DNA of 64,000 bases, from the NCBI RefSeq assembly GCF_000633455.1, contig NZ_AYMG01000013.1, forward strand, positions 186,001 through 250,000, in the 5' to 3' direction. The DNA comes from Pedobacter jeongneungensis (lineage in GTDB: Bacteria; Bacteroidota; Bacteroidia; Sphingobacteriales; Sphingobacteriaceae). The notes under the pieces were generated by a model that saw only the letters and a program-made list of their open reading frames with translations, was not told the DNA's origin and did no database searches. Position numbers and translations under genes: made by a program. This document shows positions 54,939-63,867 of the stretch, piece after piece (within the stretch, counting starts at the first letter, position 1; each line of letters opens with the position of its first letter).

Positions 54939-56123
54939 TTATCGTTGGGTTTGCGAGAAACCGGCCATATTTACAACAAATGGCTCAGTACTGCTTGGAC
55001 GGTAAATTCCGAATTTAAAATAGTAACCGGTAGCATCATTACGGCCAATGTCAACAGATGCGTCAGTTACAATGATATTGTTTTCCAGCTTATCTTCTTT
55101 ATTCTTATAGCTCCAGGCCACGTTTATTTTTCCAGGAGAAGTTATTTGGTTAAGTGGTCCATTATAGGTACAATAATCAATATCCATCGTGTAAGTAACC
55201 CAGGTATCTTTTGGGTAATCGGCAAAGGGAATCTGGAATACATTTGTAGCCACTTTAAATTTTTCCTTAGAGATAACAGGTTGCATTGGCCCAACCCTGG
55301 TAATATTAGCACCACTACGGTCATCAATATTAGTAGCCCATTTACGATCTGATGAAACAGAAATATAAAATTTTTTATTGGCAAAGCCCATTTCCATCTG
55401 CGGGTCTCCATTGGTATCCATTTTCCATCCATTGCGTTCACCCATTACGTTATTTACTTTTGAATAACCAATGCCGGTATCGAATATCATCGTTTCGCTC
55501 TTTGCCAAAAATTCGTCTTTTGTAAGCATAGTCTGTGTGCCATCAGGAGATACTACCAAGGTACGATCGCACATGCCGTGTATTTGTGCGAAAATAGCAG
55601 TAGCCTTCTCGTCTGTTGAAGAAGGTATGTATGCAGAAAAAACGTAGCGCCATTTGCTGCCTTGAGGAGAAATACCCTTGCCGTGCTCACTAACAGTAAA
55701 AAGTTTTTGATCTTTTATATAATCAGCAGATGAAACACCGGCGTAATTAAGCGCTGTAGCATAGGTATATTGTAGTTCGATACGATCTCTTGTTTTGCCA
55801 TCCTTCTTAAGCTCAAAGCGATAGGAGTAATTGTTGTTAAAAAGTAAGGTGTTGTCTTTTTGCAGGGCATCAGGATTTTTATTGCCAATGGCCACCCATT
55901 GGTTATCTATAATATCGGACATTTTTGCGGTATCCTTTTCTACGAACACCCGGTTTGGAATAGGCAAAAGGGTGAACGACTGAACACCATTTGTGGTAGA
56001 TGAACCAACCGCTTTACCAAAATTTAGCGCCGGTTCTGGTGCTTTTTTACAGCCCATTGCCGTATACAATGAGATAATGAAAAATAGTTTGGATAATTTT
56101 TGATAAGATAATTTAAAGTCCAT
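54939..56123 (-). CDS. hepA: Heparinase I-like lyase (PL13), lipoprotein form
   Basis: A 394-residue protein matching P. heparinus heparinase I along its length: IIDNQWVAIG, SYRFEL, HGKGI, AYIPSS, ATAIFAQIHG, RTLVVSPDG, GYYFKFGIYR. It cleaves heparin at 2-O-sulfated iduronate. The N-terminus has a lipobox (TAMGC, C25), so unlike the periplasmic P. heparinus enzyme it should be lipid-anchored. H182 (QIHG) and Tyr367/368 are present. The residue aligned with the catalytic Cys135 of P. heparinus is Ser (GKGIS, S152). A Cys at 185 lies close by. It is divergent from the PL8 gene. Confidence 0.9.
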   Translation of the reverse strand: MDFKLSYQKLSKLFFIISLYTAMGCKKAPEPALNFGKAVGSSTTNGVQSFTLLPIPNRVFVEKDTAKMSDIIDNQWVAIGNKNPDALQKDNTLLFNNNYSYRFELKKDGKTRDRIELQYTYATALNYAGVSSADYIKDQKLFTVSEHGKGISPQGSKWRYVFSAYIPSSTDEKATAIFAQIHGMCDRTLVVSPDGTQTMLTKDEFLAKSETMIFDTGIGYSKVNNVMGERNGWKMDTNGDPQMEMGFANKKFYISVSSDRKWATNIDDRSGANITRVGPMQPVISKEKFKVATNVFQIPFADYPKDTWVTYTMDIDYCTYNGPLNQITSPGKINVAWSYKNKEDKLENNIIVTDASVDIGRNDATGYYFKFGIYRPSSTEPFVVNMAGFSQTQR

Positions 56124-56468
56124 AATTGTCTGTTTTTTAATAGTTAAACATTTAAATATAGACTTAGTATCTCAGTAAAGGCTTTTGATTTTAGCTAAAT
56201 AACTTTAACATTTGATGAATGCTGTTTTGTGCTTATTTGGCTGATATTGAGTGTTGTATGTGAAGTAGGGAAATCTTGCTTTACAACAATAAGCTTTTTT
56301 CTGTACATCATTCAGTTTTTTCTTAAAAGCACGTATTCATAATAATATTTTGCCTTATTAGTCAAAATTGCAAGTAATTTAAACATCTGTTAAACTGCCT
56401 TTAGTAATATGGGGCTAATTTCGTTATCAGTAATAATTGTTTGATTAGTACTAACCAAAAATAACCAA
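56124..56468. promoter_or_regulatory. Divergent promoter region of PL13 and PL8 genes
   Basis: 345 AT-rich bases without a gene. GCTAATTTCGTTATCAG at 56415-56431 is 38 bases before the PL8 start and resembles the motif at 46340 and 62198. It fits a TAnnTTTG-type -7 element with one mismatch. Confidence 0.45.
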
Positions 56469-59429
56469 ATGAAAAAAATAACAATATTGCTGGTTTTTAC
56501 ACTGCTATTTTCAATGTTTAACAATGCCCGTTCACAGGAAAAAATATTTGCCGGCTATTTTGATATTGAAGCAAATAGCCCCGAAAATACTGAAGTAACG
56601 GGGCGGATCCATTTAGAACGGAACAAAGATGTGCTTACGAAGCCCATTCCCAAAAGTTATCAGTTTGCCATTGCCAGCCAAAAAGATAATCTGTTTACCA
56701 TTAACACCCGGTTTGATCCTGCCGGAAGAATTATGGGTATACTGAGCACCAAACAAAACCTGGACGGAAAGTTTTTGGGCGACCAACAACTCACTGTGGT
56801 TTTAAAAGATGGCACCAATCAACTTAATTCTTTTTCCGTAACGGTAAAAGTGGTTAAAGAAACCTTATGGCAAACCTTGTTTAACCGTTATAAAGACAAA
56901 ACGCTAACTACAGCAAATGGAAGAATGTTTGGGCGTAAAAAACCGACAGATGCCCAGGTTGAAAAAACCATTGCAAGTTTAGAATCGACAAATGGCGAAT
57001 TTACCCAATATAGCTTTTACCATAAAAATCCTGCAGCTTATAAACCCGCAGGCAAAAGTATAGAATACGATTGGGAAGCTGTTTCAAACAATATTGGAGG
57101 TTTGGGTTATGCCTATGCCACCTCAAAAAAATATGGGCCTGAAGGAAATGCTGCGGACAGGGAAAAGTTAAAAAAAGCACTTTACAATGCCATTATCGCT
57201 TATACCGAAGCCATTCCGGTAGAGGGAAAAGATGTAATTATAGATGGAAAACCAATAGGTAATTGTACGGGCGATGGATTTTCTAACTTAAAACTGCACA
57301 ACCTTCTCGAAGAGCAGGTGGTAACCCACCAGTGGGTAATCTCTGATGCACTGATTGTCCCGGTGATACATTTAATGCCCAAAATAATTGCAGAAATGAA
57401 GCAAGGCGATAAACAGGCCGAACGTGTATACTATGATCTGGTACGCTTTTTTCAAACCGCCATGGCAGAAGTAGCCAATAGAAGAGCTGTAAATGATCCA
57501 TCCGAGCGATGGGGAAAAATTACCGATACGTTACGTTCATCGGGTGCATGGGGCGATGCCAACCTGGGGCACCGTAGCCGGATGATGCTGGCATTACCAA
57601 TTATCTGGGCCGATTATAATCGCCCAATGACCTATGTACAATACTGGTACAGCGATTATTATAAAGATCAGCCTTTTAAGGGGATGAGCTTTTCGCCGGG
57701 ATGGAGCCCGAACGGGGTGGTGGCTGATGTAGCTCGCTGGATGACAAAGTACAAAGTACCGGCACACCAGTATGTACAATCTGGTTTTCAGCCAGACGGT
57801 ACAGTATCACATCATATTGCTAATGCTACAGATGCGGCCATGGTTGCATATGGTTTCGAGTGGTTAACCGATGCTTTGGCAGGCTTTGCCCAGTTTAAAA
57901 ATACCGATTTTAAGCTGCCTAATAGTGCTTATCAGTTTCCGGCAGATCGATTGGAAAGCGTATATCCTAAGATAATTTATAAAAACAGGTTCGATTTTTT
58001 AATTAGCGGAAGGTCTTATGGTGAGGATCTGCAAAAATTTGTTACCCAAACTTACCTGCAAGCAATTAAAGATTTGAAAACTTCGGAAAGTGACAACACA
58101 AAAATCAATAATCAATCTGCACTTGATGATATCTACAAAAAAATCAAAAGCAATAATCACGAATACTCAGGTACCGATGCCTATTGGGTTAACGAATTTT
58201 TGGTACACCGCCGTGGCGAAAATGAAAAACCCTTTTATGTATCGTTAAAATTAAAATCAAAACGTACAGTAGGGGCCGAAGATTTTGGAACCGTCCGCAG
58301 ATCGTGGTATGCAGGTTATGGTATTCTTCCGCTCAAAATTAAAGGTGATGAATATTCGGAAAAAGTACTGGCTAATTTAGATTGGCATGCTTTACCCGGC
58401 CTAACCGAAGAATGGCGCAGCGATGCTATTCCCGGCGGGCATGCGCAGGCATCATTACCTGGCAATAATGAGGTGGCGGGCGTTACAGCCGACGGGCAAT
58501 CGGGCGTCGGGATTTATCAGCATTTACCGGGCGAAACCTACAGTTCTGCCACGGCTCAAAAAAGTTATTTTTTCATTGCCGATAAAATTATTGCTCAAGG
58601 CAACCAGATCAAACGCTTTCGCCCGGGACAGCAAAAAGAGATCATCACCACCGTTGATCAATCTGCGTTTTTGCAACCTTTAACGGTTTTTGCCAATGGT
58701 AAAACCGAAATTATTGAACCCTCGCAATCTGTTGATCTTGTTTTTGAAAGCAATCAGCCCATCTGGTTACAAACGGGCGATAAAGGATACATCATTTATC
58801 CTGAAGGGAAACAACATATAGTAATCAAAACAGGTGCTAAAATCAACATCACCGATCCGGCAAATGCCAATAAAACACCGGGTTACATTGTAGCAATCAA
58901 TCATGGTTTTGAACCGGTTGCTGATCAGGGTTATACCTATTTCCTGGTGCCCAATGTTACTGCCAATGATATGCCTGCTGTTCTGAGCCGTTATGCGAAA
59001 GATATCCAGTTGAAAAAAGATGGAGAGGCTCATGGCGTATATGCCCGTGAGGATAAGACCTGGCAAACAGCATTTTTTAAGGACGCCACAATTACGGTTG
59101 GGGGTTTAACGGTTAAAGCAGAAGCACCGGCACTGATGATACTAAAAGATAATGGAAGCAGCTGGAAACTCACCATGAGCAATCCATCGCCATCGATCGA
59201 TAAAGAACAATTGGTATTGCATCTTTCACAGGCCTTAAAACCCGGGAAATATGCCTATAAACTGGGCGGTATTTATCCGCGCGATGGGGAATATGTAACC
59301 ATTACCGCCGAAGGCAAAGGCAGTAAAATTGTAGCCGAACTGGCCGATAAAAGGGATGAATCCTTTTATAACTACCAGGCTGCTTTATACAATGCGGCAC
59401 CAATAAGTATTGAAATCCCTAAATTGTAA
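56469..59429 (+). CDS. PL8-family polysaccharide lyase (chondroitin/hyaluronan lyase-like)
   Basis: A 986-residue exported enzyme with a signal peptide ending NARSQ. About 120 N-terminal residues form a beta-domain not usual for chondroitinase AC (about 700 residues). An alpha/alpha toroid (about 130-540) holds N365 (GDANLGHR), H448-H449 (PDGTVSHH), Y461 (AYGFEW) and R515 (SGRSYGE), the likely Asn-His-Tyr-Arg set. The super-sandwich follows with WHALPGLTEEW, LPGETYSS, KSYFFIADKIIAQG and ITTVDQSAF, as in PL8. The His-to-Tyr spacing is 3-4 residues longer than in chondroitinase AC. Substrate probably chondroitin, hyaluronan or a related chain. The GH88 gene follows 79 bases on. Confidence 0.87.
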   Translation: MKKITILLVFTLLFSMFNNARSQEKIFAGYFDIEANSPENTEVTGRIHLERNKDVLTKPIPKSYQFAIASQKDNLFTINTRFDPAGRIMGILSTKQNLDGKFLGDQQLTVVLKDGTNQLNSFSVTVKVVKETLWQTLFNRYKDKTLTTANGRMFGRKKPTDAQVEKTIASLESTNGEFTQYSFYHKNPAAYKPAGKSIEYDWEAVSNNIGGLGYAYATSKKYGPEGNAADREKLKKALYNAIIAYTEAIPVEGKDVIIDGKPIGNCTGDGFSNLKLHNLLEEQVVTHQWVISDALIVPVIHLMPKIIAEMKQGDKQAERVYYDLVRFFQTAMAEVANRRAVNDPSERWGKITDTLRSSGAWGDANLGHRSRMMLALPIIWADYNRPMTYVQYWYSDYYKDQPFKGMSFSPGWSPNGVVADVARWMTKYKVPAHQYVQSGFQPDGTVSHHIANATDAAMVAYGFEWLTDALAGFAQFKNTDFKLPNSAYQFPADRLESVYPKIIYKNRFDFLISGRSYGEDLQKFVTQTYLQAIKDLKTSESDNTKINNQSALDDIYKKIKSNNHEYSGTDAYWVNEFLVHRRGENEKPFYVSLKLKSKRTVGAEDFGTVRRSWYAGYGILPLKIKGDEYSEKVLANLDWHALPGLTEEWRSDAIPGGHAQASLPGNNEVAGVTADGQSGVGIYQHLPGETYSSATAQKSYFFIADKIIAQGNQIKRFRPGQQKEIITTVDQSAFLQPLTVFANGKTEIIEPSQSVDLVFESNQPIWLQTGDKGYIIYPEGKQHIVIKTGAKINITDPANANKTPGYIVAINHGFEPVADQGYTYFLVPNVTANDMPAVLSRYAKDIQLKKDGEAHGVYAREDKTWQTAFFKDATITVGGLTVKAEAPALMILKDNGSSWKLTMSNPSPSIDKEQLVLHLSQALKPGKYAYKLGGIYPRDGEYVTITAEGKGSKIVAELADKRDESFYNYQAALYNAAPISIEIPKL

Positions 59430-59508
59430 ATAAGGATTAATAAAACAGTTTCCGGTGGGCAAAAACACTTACCGCTAAGGGGCTATGCCATAAAATTTAC
59501 CTATAGAA

Positions 59509-60711
59509 ATGATGAGTAAACATAAAATTCTTTTTGCATCAATGGTGATGCTGATGCTGGCAATTGGCATTGTAACCTCGGTACGTGCCCAAACGCTCAG
59601 CGATGAAAAAATCGCTTCGATTTTTGCCCTCGAAAAAATATACCTGAACCGGGCTTTTGATACTGTAAAAAAAACACATAAAATACCCCGTTCCATTGAA
59701 AAAGGCTTCCAGCCGATTACCGATTGGACGAGTGGTTATTATCCTGGCAATTTATGGTTGACTTACGAGTTTACAAAAGATAAAGAAATACTGGAAAAAG
59801 CAAAATATACCACTGCACTGGTAGAAGCTAATAAACACTTTAGCACTGATCATGATATTGGTTTCATGATCTATTGCAGTTATGGTAATGGCTACCGTTT
59901 AACTCATGATCCAAAATATAAAGCCGTAATTATAGAGGCCTCAAAAACAGCCATTAAAAGGTATAATCCAGTGGTAAAATCCATCATGTCGTGGAACCCG
60001 GATGAGAAACGCGATTGGAAATTCCCGGTGATTATTGATAACATGATGAACCTTGAACTGTTATTGAATGCCACGAAATTTACAGGCGACAGTACTTATT
60101 ATCAAGTAGCTGTACAGCACAGTAACACCACTATGAAAAACCAGTACCGGGCCGATTACAGCTGCTCGCACGTGGTAGATTATAATCCTGCTAACGGCCA
60201 GATGCGTAAACGCGATTGGAACAATGGCAACAGCGATCCGGCTACGGCAGCCTGGAGCCGCGGACAGAGCTGGGGATTATATGGCTTTAGTTTTATGTAT
60301 CAATATACCCGTAAAAAGGAATATTTAAATCAGGCAGAAAATATTGCCAGCTACATTTTAAACAATCCGAATATGCCAAAAGACATGGTGCCTTACTGGG
60401 ATTATAATGTGCCAAAATACCCTACAGTTAAAGATGCCTCAGCGGCAGCTTTACTGGCTTCTGCTTTGATGCAACTGGCAACGCTTTCGCCCAAAAACGG
60501 GAAAAAATATTTTAACGCAGGGCAGAAAATCCTGTTGAGCCTGGCTTCTTCAAAATATTTAAACGAAAGCGGTAAAGGCATTTATTTATTGAAACATGCT
60601 ACCGGTAATTATTTAAGAAAATCGGAAGTAGATGGCGGTTTAATTTACGCCGATTATTATTTTTTAGAGGCTCTGTTGAAGTATCAGAAATTGAAGGGAA
60701 AATTTAATTAA
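59509..60711 (+). CDS. GH88 unsaturated glucuronyl hydrolase (copy 2)
   Basis: A 400-residue exported enzyme (signal peptide ending VRAQ). GH88 landmarks: WTSGYYPGNLWLTYEF, the catalytic Asp in DHDIGFMIYCSYGNGYR, a second Asp in VIIDNMMNLELLLN, AWSRGQSWGLYGFS and DASAAALLASAL. It removes the unsaturated uronate from lyase products. The paralogue at 39138 shares these blocks; the two probably differ in tolerance of sulfation. Cotranscribed with the PL8 lyase upstream and the sulfatase 36 bases downstream. Confidence 0.94.
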   Translation: MMSKHKILFASMVMLMLAIGIVTSVRAQTLSDEKIASIFALEKIYLNRAFDTVKKTHKIPRSIEKGFQPITDWTSGYYPGNLWLTYEFTKDKEILEKAKYTTALVEANKHFSTDHDIGFMIYCSYGNGYRLTHDPKYKAVIIEASKTAIKRYNPVVKSIMSWNPDEKRDWKFPVIIDNMMNLELLLNATKFTGDSTYYQVAVQHSNTTMKNQYRADYSCSHVVDYNPANGQMRKRDWNNGNSDPATAAWSRGQSWGLYGFSFMYQYTRKKEYLNQAENIASYILNNPNMPKDMVPYWDYNVPKYPTVKDASAAALLASALMQLATLSPKNGKKYFNAGQKILLSLASSKYLNESGKGIYLLKHATGNYLRKSEVDGGLIYADYYFLEALLKYQKLKGKFN

Positions 60712-60747
60712 CGTAGGCGTATTCATTAAAATCAGCTAGAAATTAAG

Positions 60748-62073
60748 ATGTTAAAAAAAATATATAAAGGTGTATCTGCACTGTTGCTGTTTGCTGCCTT
60801 GCAGTCGTCCGTGTTTGCACAGAAAAAGCCAAATGTAATTGTTGTGCTTACCGATGATATGGGCTATAGTGATCTTTCCTGTTACGGCAATCCGTTAATT
60901 AATACCCCATTTATTGATGGGATGGCGCGGAAGGGTGTTTTAGCCACCAATTTTGTCACTACATCACCCACATGCTCACCCTCACGGGCCTCCTTAATTA
61001 CAGGCCGGTATTGTACCCGCACCGATCTGGTTTGGCCGGTTGGTCCGGGCGAAAAACCCTGTTTAAAAGATGCTGAGATAACCATTGCCGAAATGCTGAA
61101 ACCTGCTGGTTATAGAACGGCCTGCATAGGCAAATGGCACATGGGCGATTATGGTACAGCGTTGCCCAATAAGCAAGGTTTTGATCTGTTTTATGGCATG
61201 TTGTATAGTCACGATTACCGTGCCCCTTATGTGCAAACCGATACCGTAATCAAAATTTTTAGAAATACCCGGCCGGAGATTTATAAACCAGAAGATACCA
61301 CACTTACCGATTTATACACCAAAGAGAGTATTAAATTTGTAAATGCATCCGCCAAGGAAAAAAAGCCCTTTTTTTTATACCTTACCTATAACATGCCGCA
61401 CTTACCGGTGGGTTTGGCAGCTAAGAAAAATGGTTTGCACTCTGCCGGAGGCGCATTGGGCAATGTAATTGAGGATATGGACGGAGCAATGGCCAAACTT
61501 TGGAAAATCCTCGAAAAAAACGGACAGGCGGATAATACCATTTTTATTTTTACCAGTGATAATGGCCCTTGGCTAAATGCGCCAAAAAGGATGTTTGAGG
61601 ATGGAATTACCCAGCCTTACCACATTGGCACGGCAGGTATTTTTAAAGGTTCGAAAGGGATATCTTACGAAGCCGGACATCGTGTACCTTTTATTGTTTA
61701 TTATAAAGGCCATACGCTTAACAATGGGGTAATCAGAACACCTTTATCCAATATTGATATTTTGCCTACCATTGCCGACTGGGTGCAGGTAAAATTGCCC
61801 GCCAATACATTGGATGGAGAATCAATTAAAAATGTTTTAAGCATTAAAGGTTATAATAAGCCACATCAGCCCATTTATTATGTAAACCGTGTTTTAGAAG
61901 GGGTAAAAGACGGCGACTGGAAATTAAGGGTAACGGTTAGCGAAGGGAAAAAATTAAATGAGCTGTATAATCTTTCTGAAGATCCTGCAGAGCGCGTAAA
62001 CTTATACGATAATCCGGTTTACCAGGCACAGCAAAAACATTTGATCAAACTATTAGCACAATATCCAGGTTAA
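60748..62073 (+). CDS. S1-family sulfatase (441 aa)
   Basis: A secreted sulfatase (signal peptide ending SVFAQ). VVLTDDMGYSDLSCYG gives the metal Asp pair; the formylglycine site is C76 in SPTCSPSRASLITGR, with GRYCTRTDLVWP after it. CIGKWHMGDYG, NMPHLP, FTSDNGPW and ELYNLSEDPAERVNLY complete the fold. The CSPSR plus GRY pattern resembles arylsulfatase A-like and N-acetylgalactosamine-sulfatase-like enzymes, which would fit a chondroitin-type substrate next to PL8, but this is only suggestive. Confidence 0.93.
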   Translation: MLKKIYKGVSALLLFAALQSSVFAQKKPNVIVVLTDDMGYSDLSCYGNPLINTPFIDGMARKGVLATNFVTTSPTCSPSRASLITGRYCTRTDLVWPVGPGEKPCLKDAEITIAEMLKPAGYRTACIGKWHMGDYGTALPNKQGFDLFYGMLYSHDYRAPYVQTDTVIKIFRNTRPEIYKPEDTTLTDLYTKESIKFVNASAKEKKPFFLYLTYNMPHLPVGLAAKKNGLHSAGGALGNVIEDMDGAMAKLWKILEKNGQADNTIFIFTSDNGPWLNAPKRMFEDGITQPYHIGTAGIFKGSKGISYEAGHRVPFIVYYKGHTLNNGVIRTPLSNIDILPTIADWVQVKLPANTLDGESIKNVLSIKGYNKPHQPIYYVNRVLEGVKDGDWKLRVTVSEGKKLNELYNLSEDPAERVNLYDNPVYQAQQKHLIKLLAQYPG

Positions 62074-62228
62074 TGAGCTGCTTTTAATAATATGACTTTT
62101 GATCCCAACCGATAAGGATATCGCATGATATTTACTGTTTTTCATCAAAATTGAATCTATTTTAACCATATTCTAAACTTGTTATAAGTAGGGATGGCTA
62201 AATTCGTTATCCGAAACGATTCGAAAAT
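62074..62228. promoter_or_regulatory. Probable promoter of the last sulfatase
   Basis: A TTG (62179-62181) is followed after 17 bases by TAAATTCG (62199-62206), 22 bases before the ATG. The surrounding GCTAAATTCGTTATCCG (62198-62214) matches motifs before the ferritin-like and PL8 operons. Confidence 0.45.
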
Positions 62229-63593
62229 ATGAAGTATATCATCCTGTTCCAGTTGCTTTTGTTAACCGCAATAGCCAATGCTCAAAATGGTAATAAGCCA
62301 AACATCCTGATCATTATGACCGATCAGCAAACGGCAGAAGCGATGAGCATTGCAGGGAATAAAGAGCTAAATACCCCGGCTATGGATAAACTGGCTAATA
62401 ATGGAATCAGGTTTACCAAAGCTTACTGTGCACAACCTTTATGTACCCCATCGCGCACAGCGATTTTTAGTGGCAAAATGCCATTCGAAACAGGTTTTGT
62501 AGGCAATGCACCCGAAAAAGATGGCCAATGGCCTGATAGTTTATTAATGATGGGCAAGATTTTCCAGAACGGGGGTTATCAAACAGGTTATGTAGGAAAA
62601 TGGCATCTGCCCTTACCTGCTACAAAAATCAGTCAGCACGGATTTGAGTATATCCAGAATACTAATTTTCTCGATTATAACGATGCGGGTACACCGGCTT
62701 ATTGTGCGCGTTTTATCAAGGAAAATAAAGACAAACCCTTTTTGTTAGTGGCATCGTTTTTAAACCCTCACGATATCTGTGAATGGGCCAGAGGCGAAAG
62801 CTTAAAGATGGATTTACTGGCCGATGCGCCTCCTGCAGATCAATGCCCGCCATTGCCTGCCAATTGGAAAATTCCGGCTAATGAACCTCAGATTGTGCGC
62901 GAGCAACAAAAAAAAGTGGGTTTGCGCACTTATCCATCCGTTAACTATAGTCCTGAAAAATGGCGACAATACCGCTGGGCTTACAACCGCCTGGTAGAAA
63001 AAGTAGATGGTTATATTGAAATGGTATTGGCCTCATTAAAAAAGTATGGAGTAGAAAAAAATACGATCATCATTTTTACAGCCGACCATGGCGATGGTTA
63101 TGCGGGCCATAGCTGGAACCAGAAACAGATTTTATACGAAGAAGCTTCAAAAGTACCTTTTATCATTTCGAAATTAGGAGAGTGGAAAGGGCGTACCGAC
63201 GATATGCTGGTATGTAACGGTACCGATATGATCCCAACAATTTGCGGTTTGGCCGGCATACAAAAACCACGTTATTTAAAGGGAATAGACATTAGTAAGA
63301 AACTGGCAGAACCCAATAAAAACCTGCGCGATACGCTGGTAATCGAAACCGATTTTGCGGATAATGAGGACCTGCTGGGCATTAATGGACGTGCGGTAAT
63401 TACGAAAGATTTTAAATACATCGTTTATAATAAGGGGGAGCAAAAAGAACAATTATTTGATTTGACCAAAGACCCCGGAGAAATGAATAACCTAGCCGTA
63501 AATGCGGCTTATAAAAAGAAACTGATAACAATGAGGGCTTATTTAAAACAATGGTGCAAAACGAATGGGGATCAGTTTACAGCCGGGTTATAG
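62229..63593 (+). CDS. S1-family sulfatase (454 aa)
   Basis: A secreted sulfatase with a signal peptide ending ANAQ. Metal site IIMTDQQ, formylglycine site C72 in QPLCTPSRTAIFSGK, YVGKWHLP, LNPHDICEW, FTADHGDGYAGHSWNQK and LFDLTKDPGEMNNL. The DQQ metal motif and the ADHGD-x-x-GHSWNQK block are typical of a subgroup acting on GAG hexosamine or uronate sulfates, so 6-O- or 2-O-desulfation of heparan fragments is plausible. It appears to have its own promoter. Confidence 0.92.
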   Translation: MKYIILFQLLLLTAIANAQNGNKPNILIIMTDQQTAEAMSIAGNKELNTPAMDKLANNGIRFTKAYCAQPLCTPSRTAIFSGKMPFETGFVGNAPEKDGQWPDSLLMMGKIFQNGGYQTGYVGKWHLPLPATKISQHGFEYIQNTNFLDYNDAGTPAYCARFIKENKDKPFLLVASFLNPHDICEWARGESLKMDLLADAPPADQCPPLPANWKIPANEPQIVREQQKKVGLRTYPSVNYSPEKWRQYRWAYNRLVEKVDGYIEMVLASLKKYGVEKNTIIIFTADHGDGYAGHSWNQKQILYEEASKVPFIISKLGEWKGRTDDMLVCNGTDMIPTICGLAGIQKPRYLKGIDISKKLAEPNKNLRDTLVIETDFADNEDLLGINGRAVITKDFKYIVYNKGEQKEQLFDLTKDPGEMNNLAVNAAYKKKLITMRAYLKQWCKTNGDQFTAGL

Positions 63594-63867
63594 GTTTGGA
63601 AGGGATTAAGAAATTTGAAATCTCTTGCATTGTTATAGTGGAAAAATCATATCCCCAAGCCCTGTAAGGGTGAAATTTGAACAAACTACTTAGCCCTGTA
63701 GGGGCGATATTATGGTAAATAATAAACCCACTGCGCTCAGCCCTGTAGGGGCGACATTATGATAAATAAATAAACTTACTGCGCTCAGCCCCGTAGGGGC
63801 GACATTATGATAAAATAAATAAACTTACTGCGCTCAGCCCCGTAGGGGCGACATTATGATATAAAAA
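63594..63867. repeat. Tandem palindromes (five units, about 48-bp period)
   Basis: Palindromic cores start at 63659 (GCCCTGTAAGGGTG, degenerate), 63693, 63740, 63788 and 63837 (GCCCCGTAGGGGC, perfect in the last two). Units 2-5 are spaced 47-49 bases and share GCGACATTATGAT and ACTGCGCTCA. They lead directly into an IS200-like transposase gene. Confidence 0.9.

Noticed and set aside
63659..63860. Possible CRISPR array
   Set aside because: Units are palindromic cores with nearly identical intervening sequence, not unique spacers, and no cas gene is near. They fit REP-like repeats.
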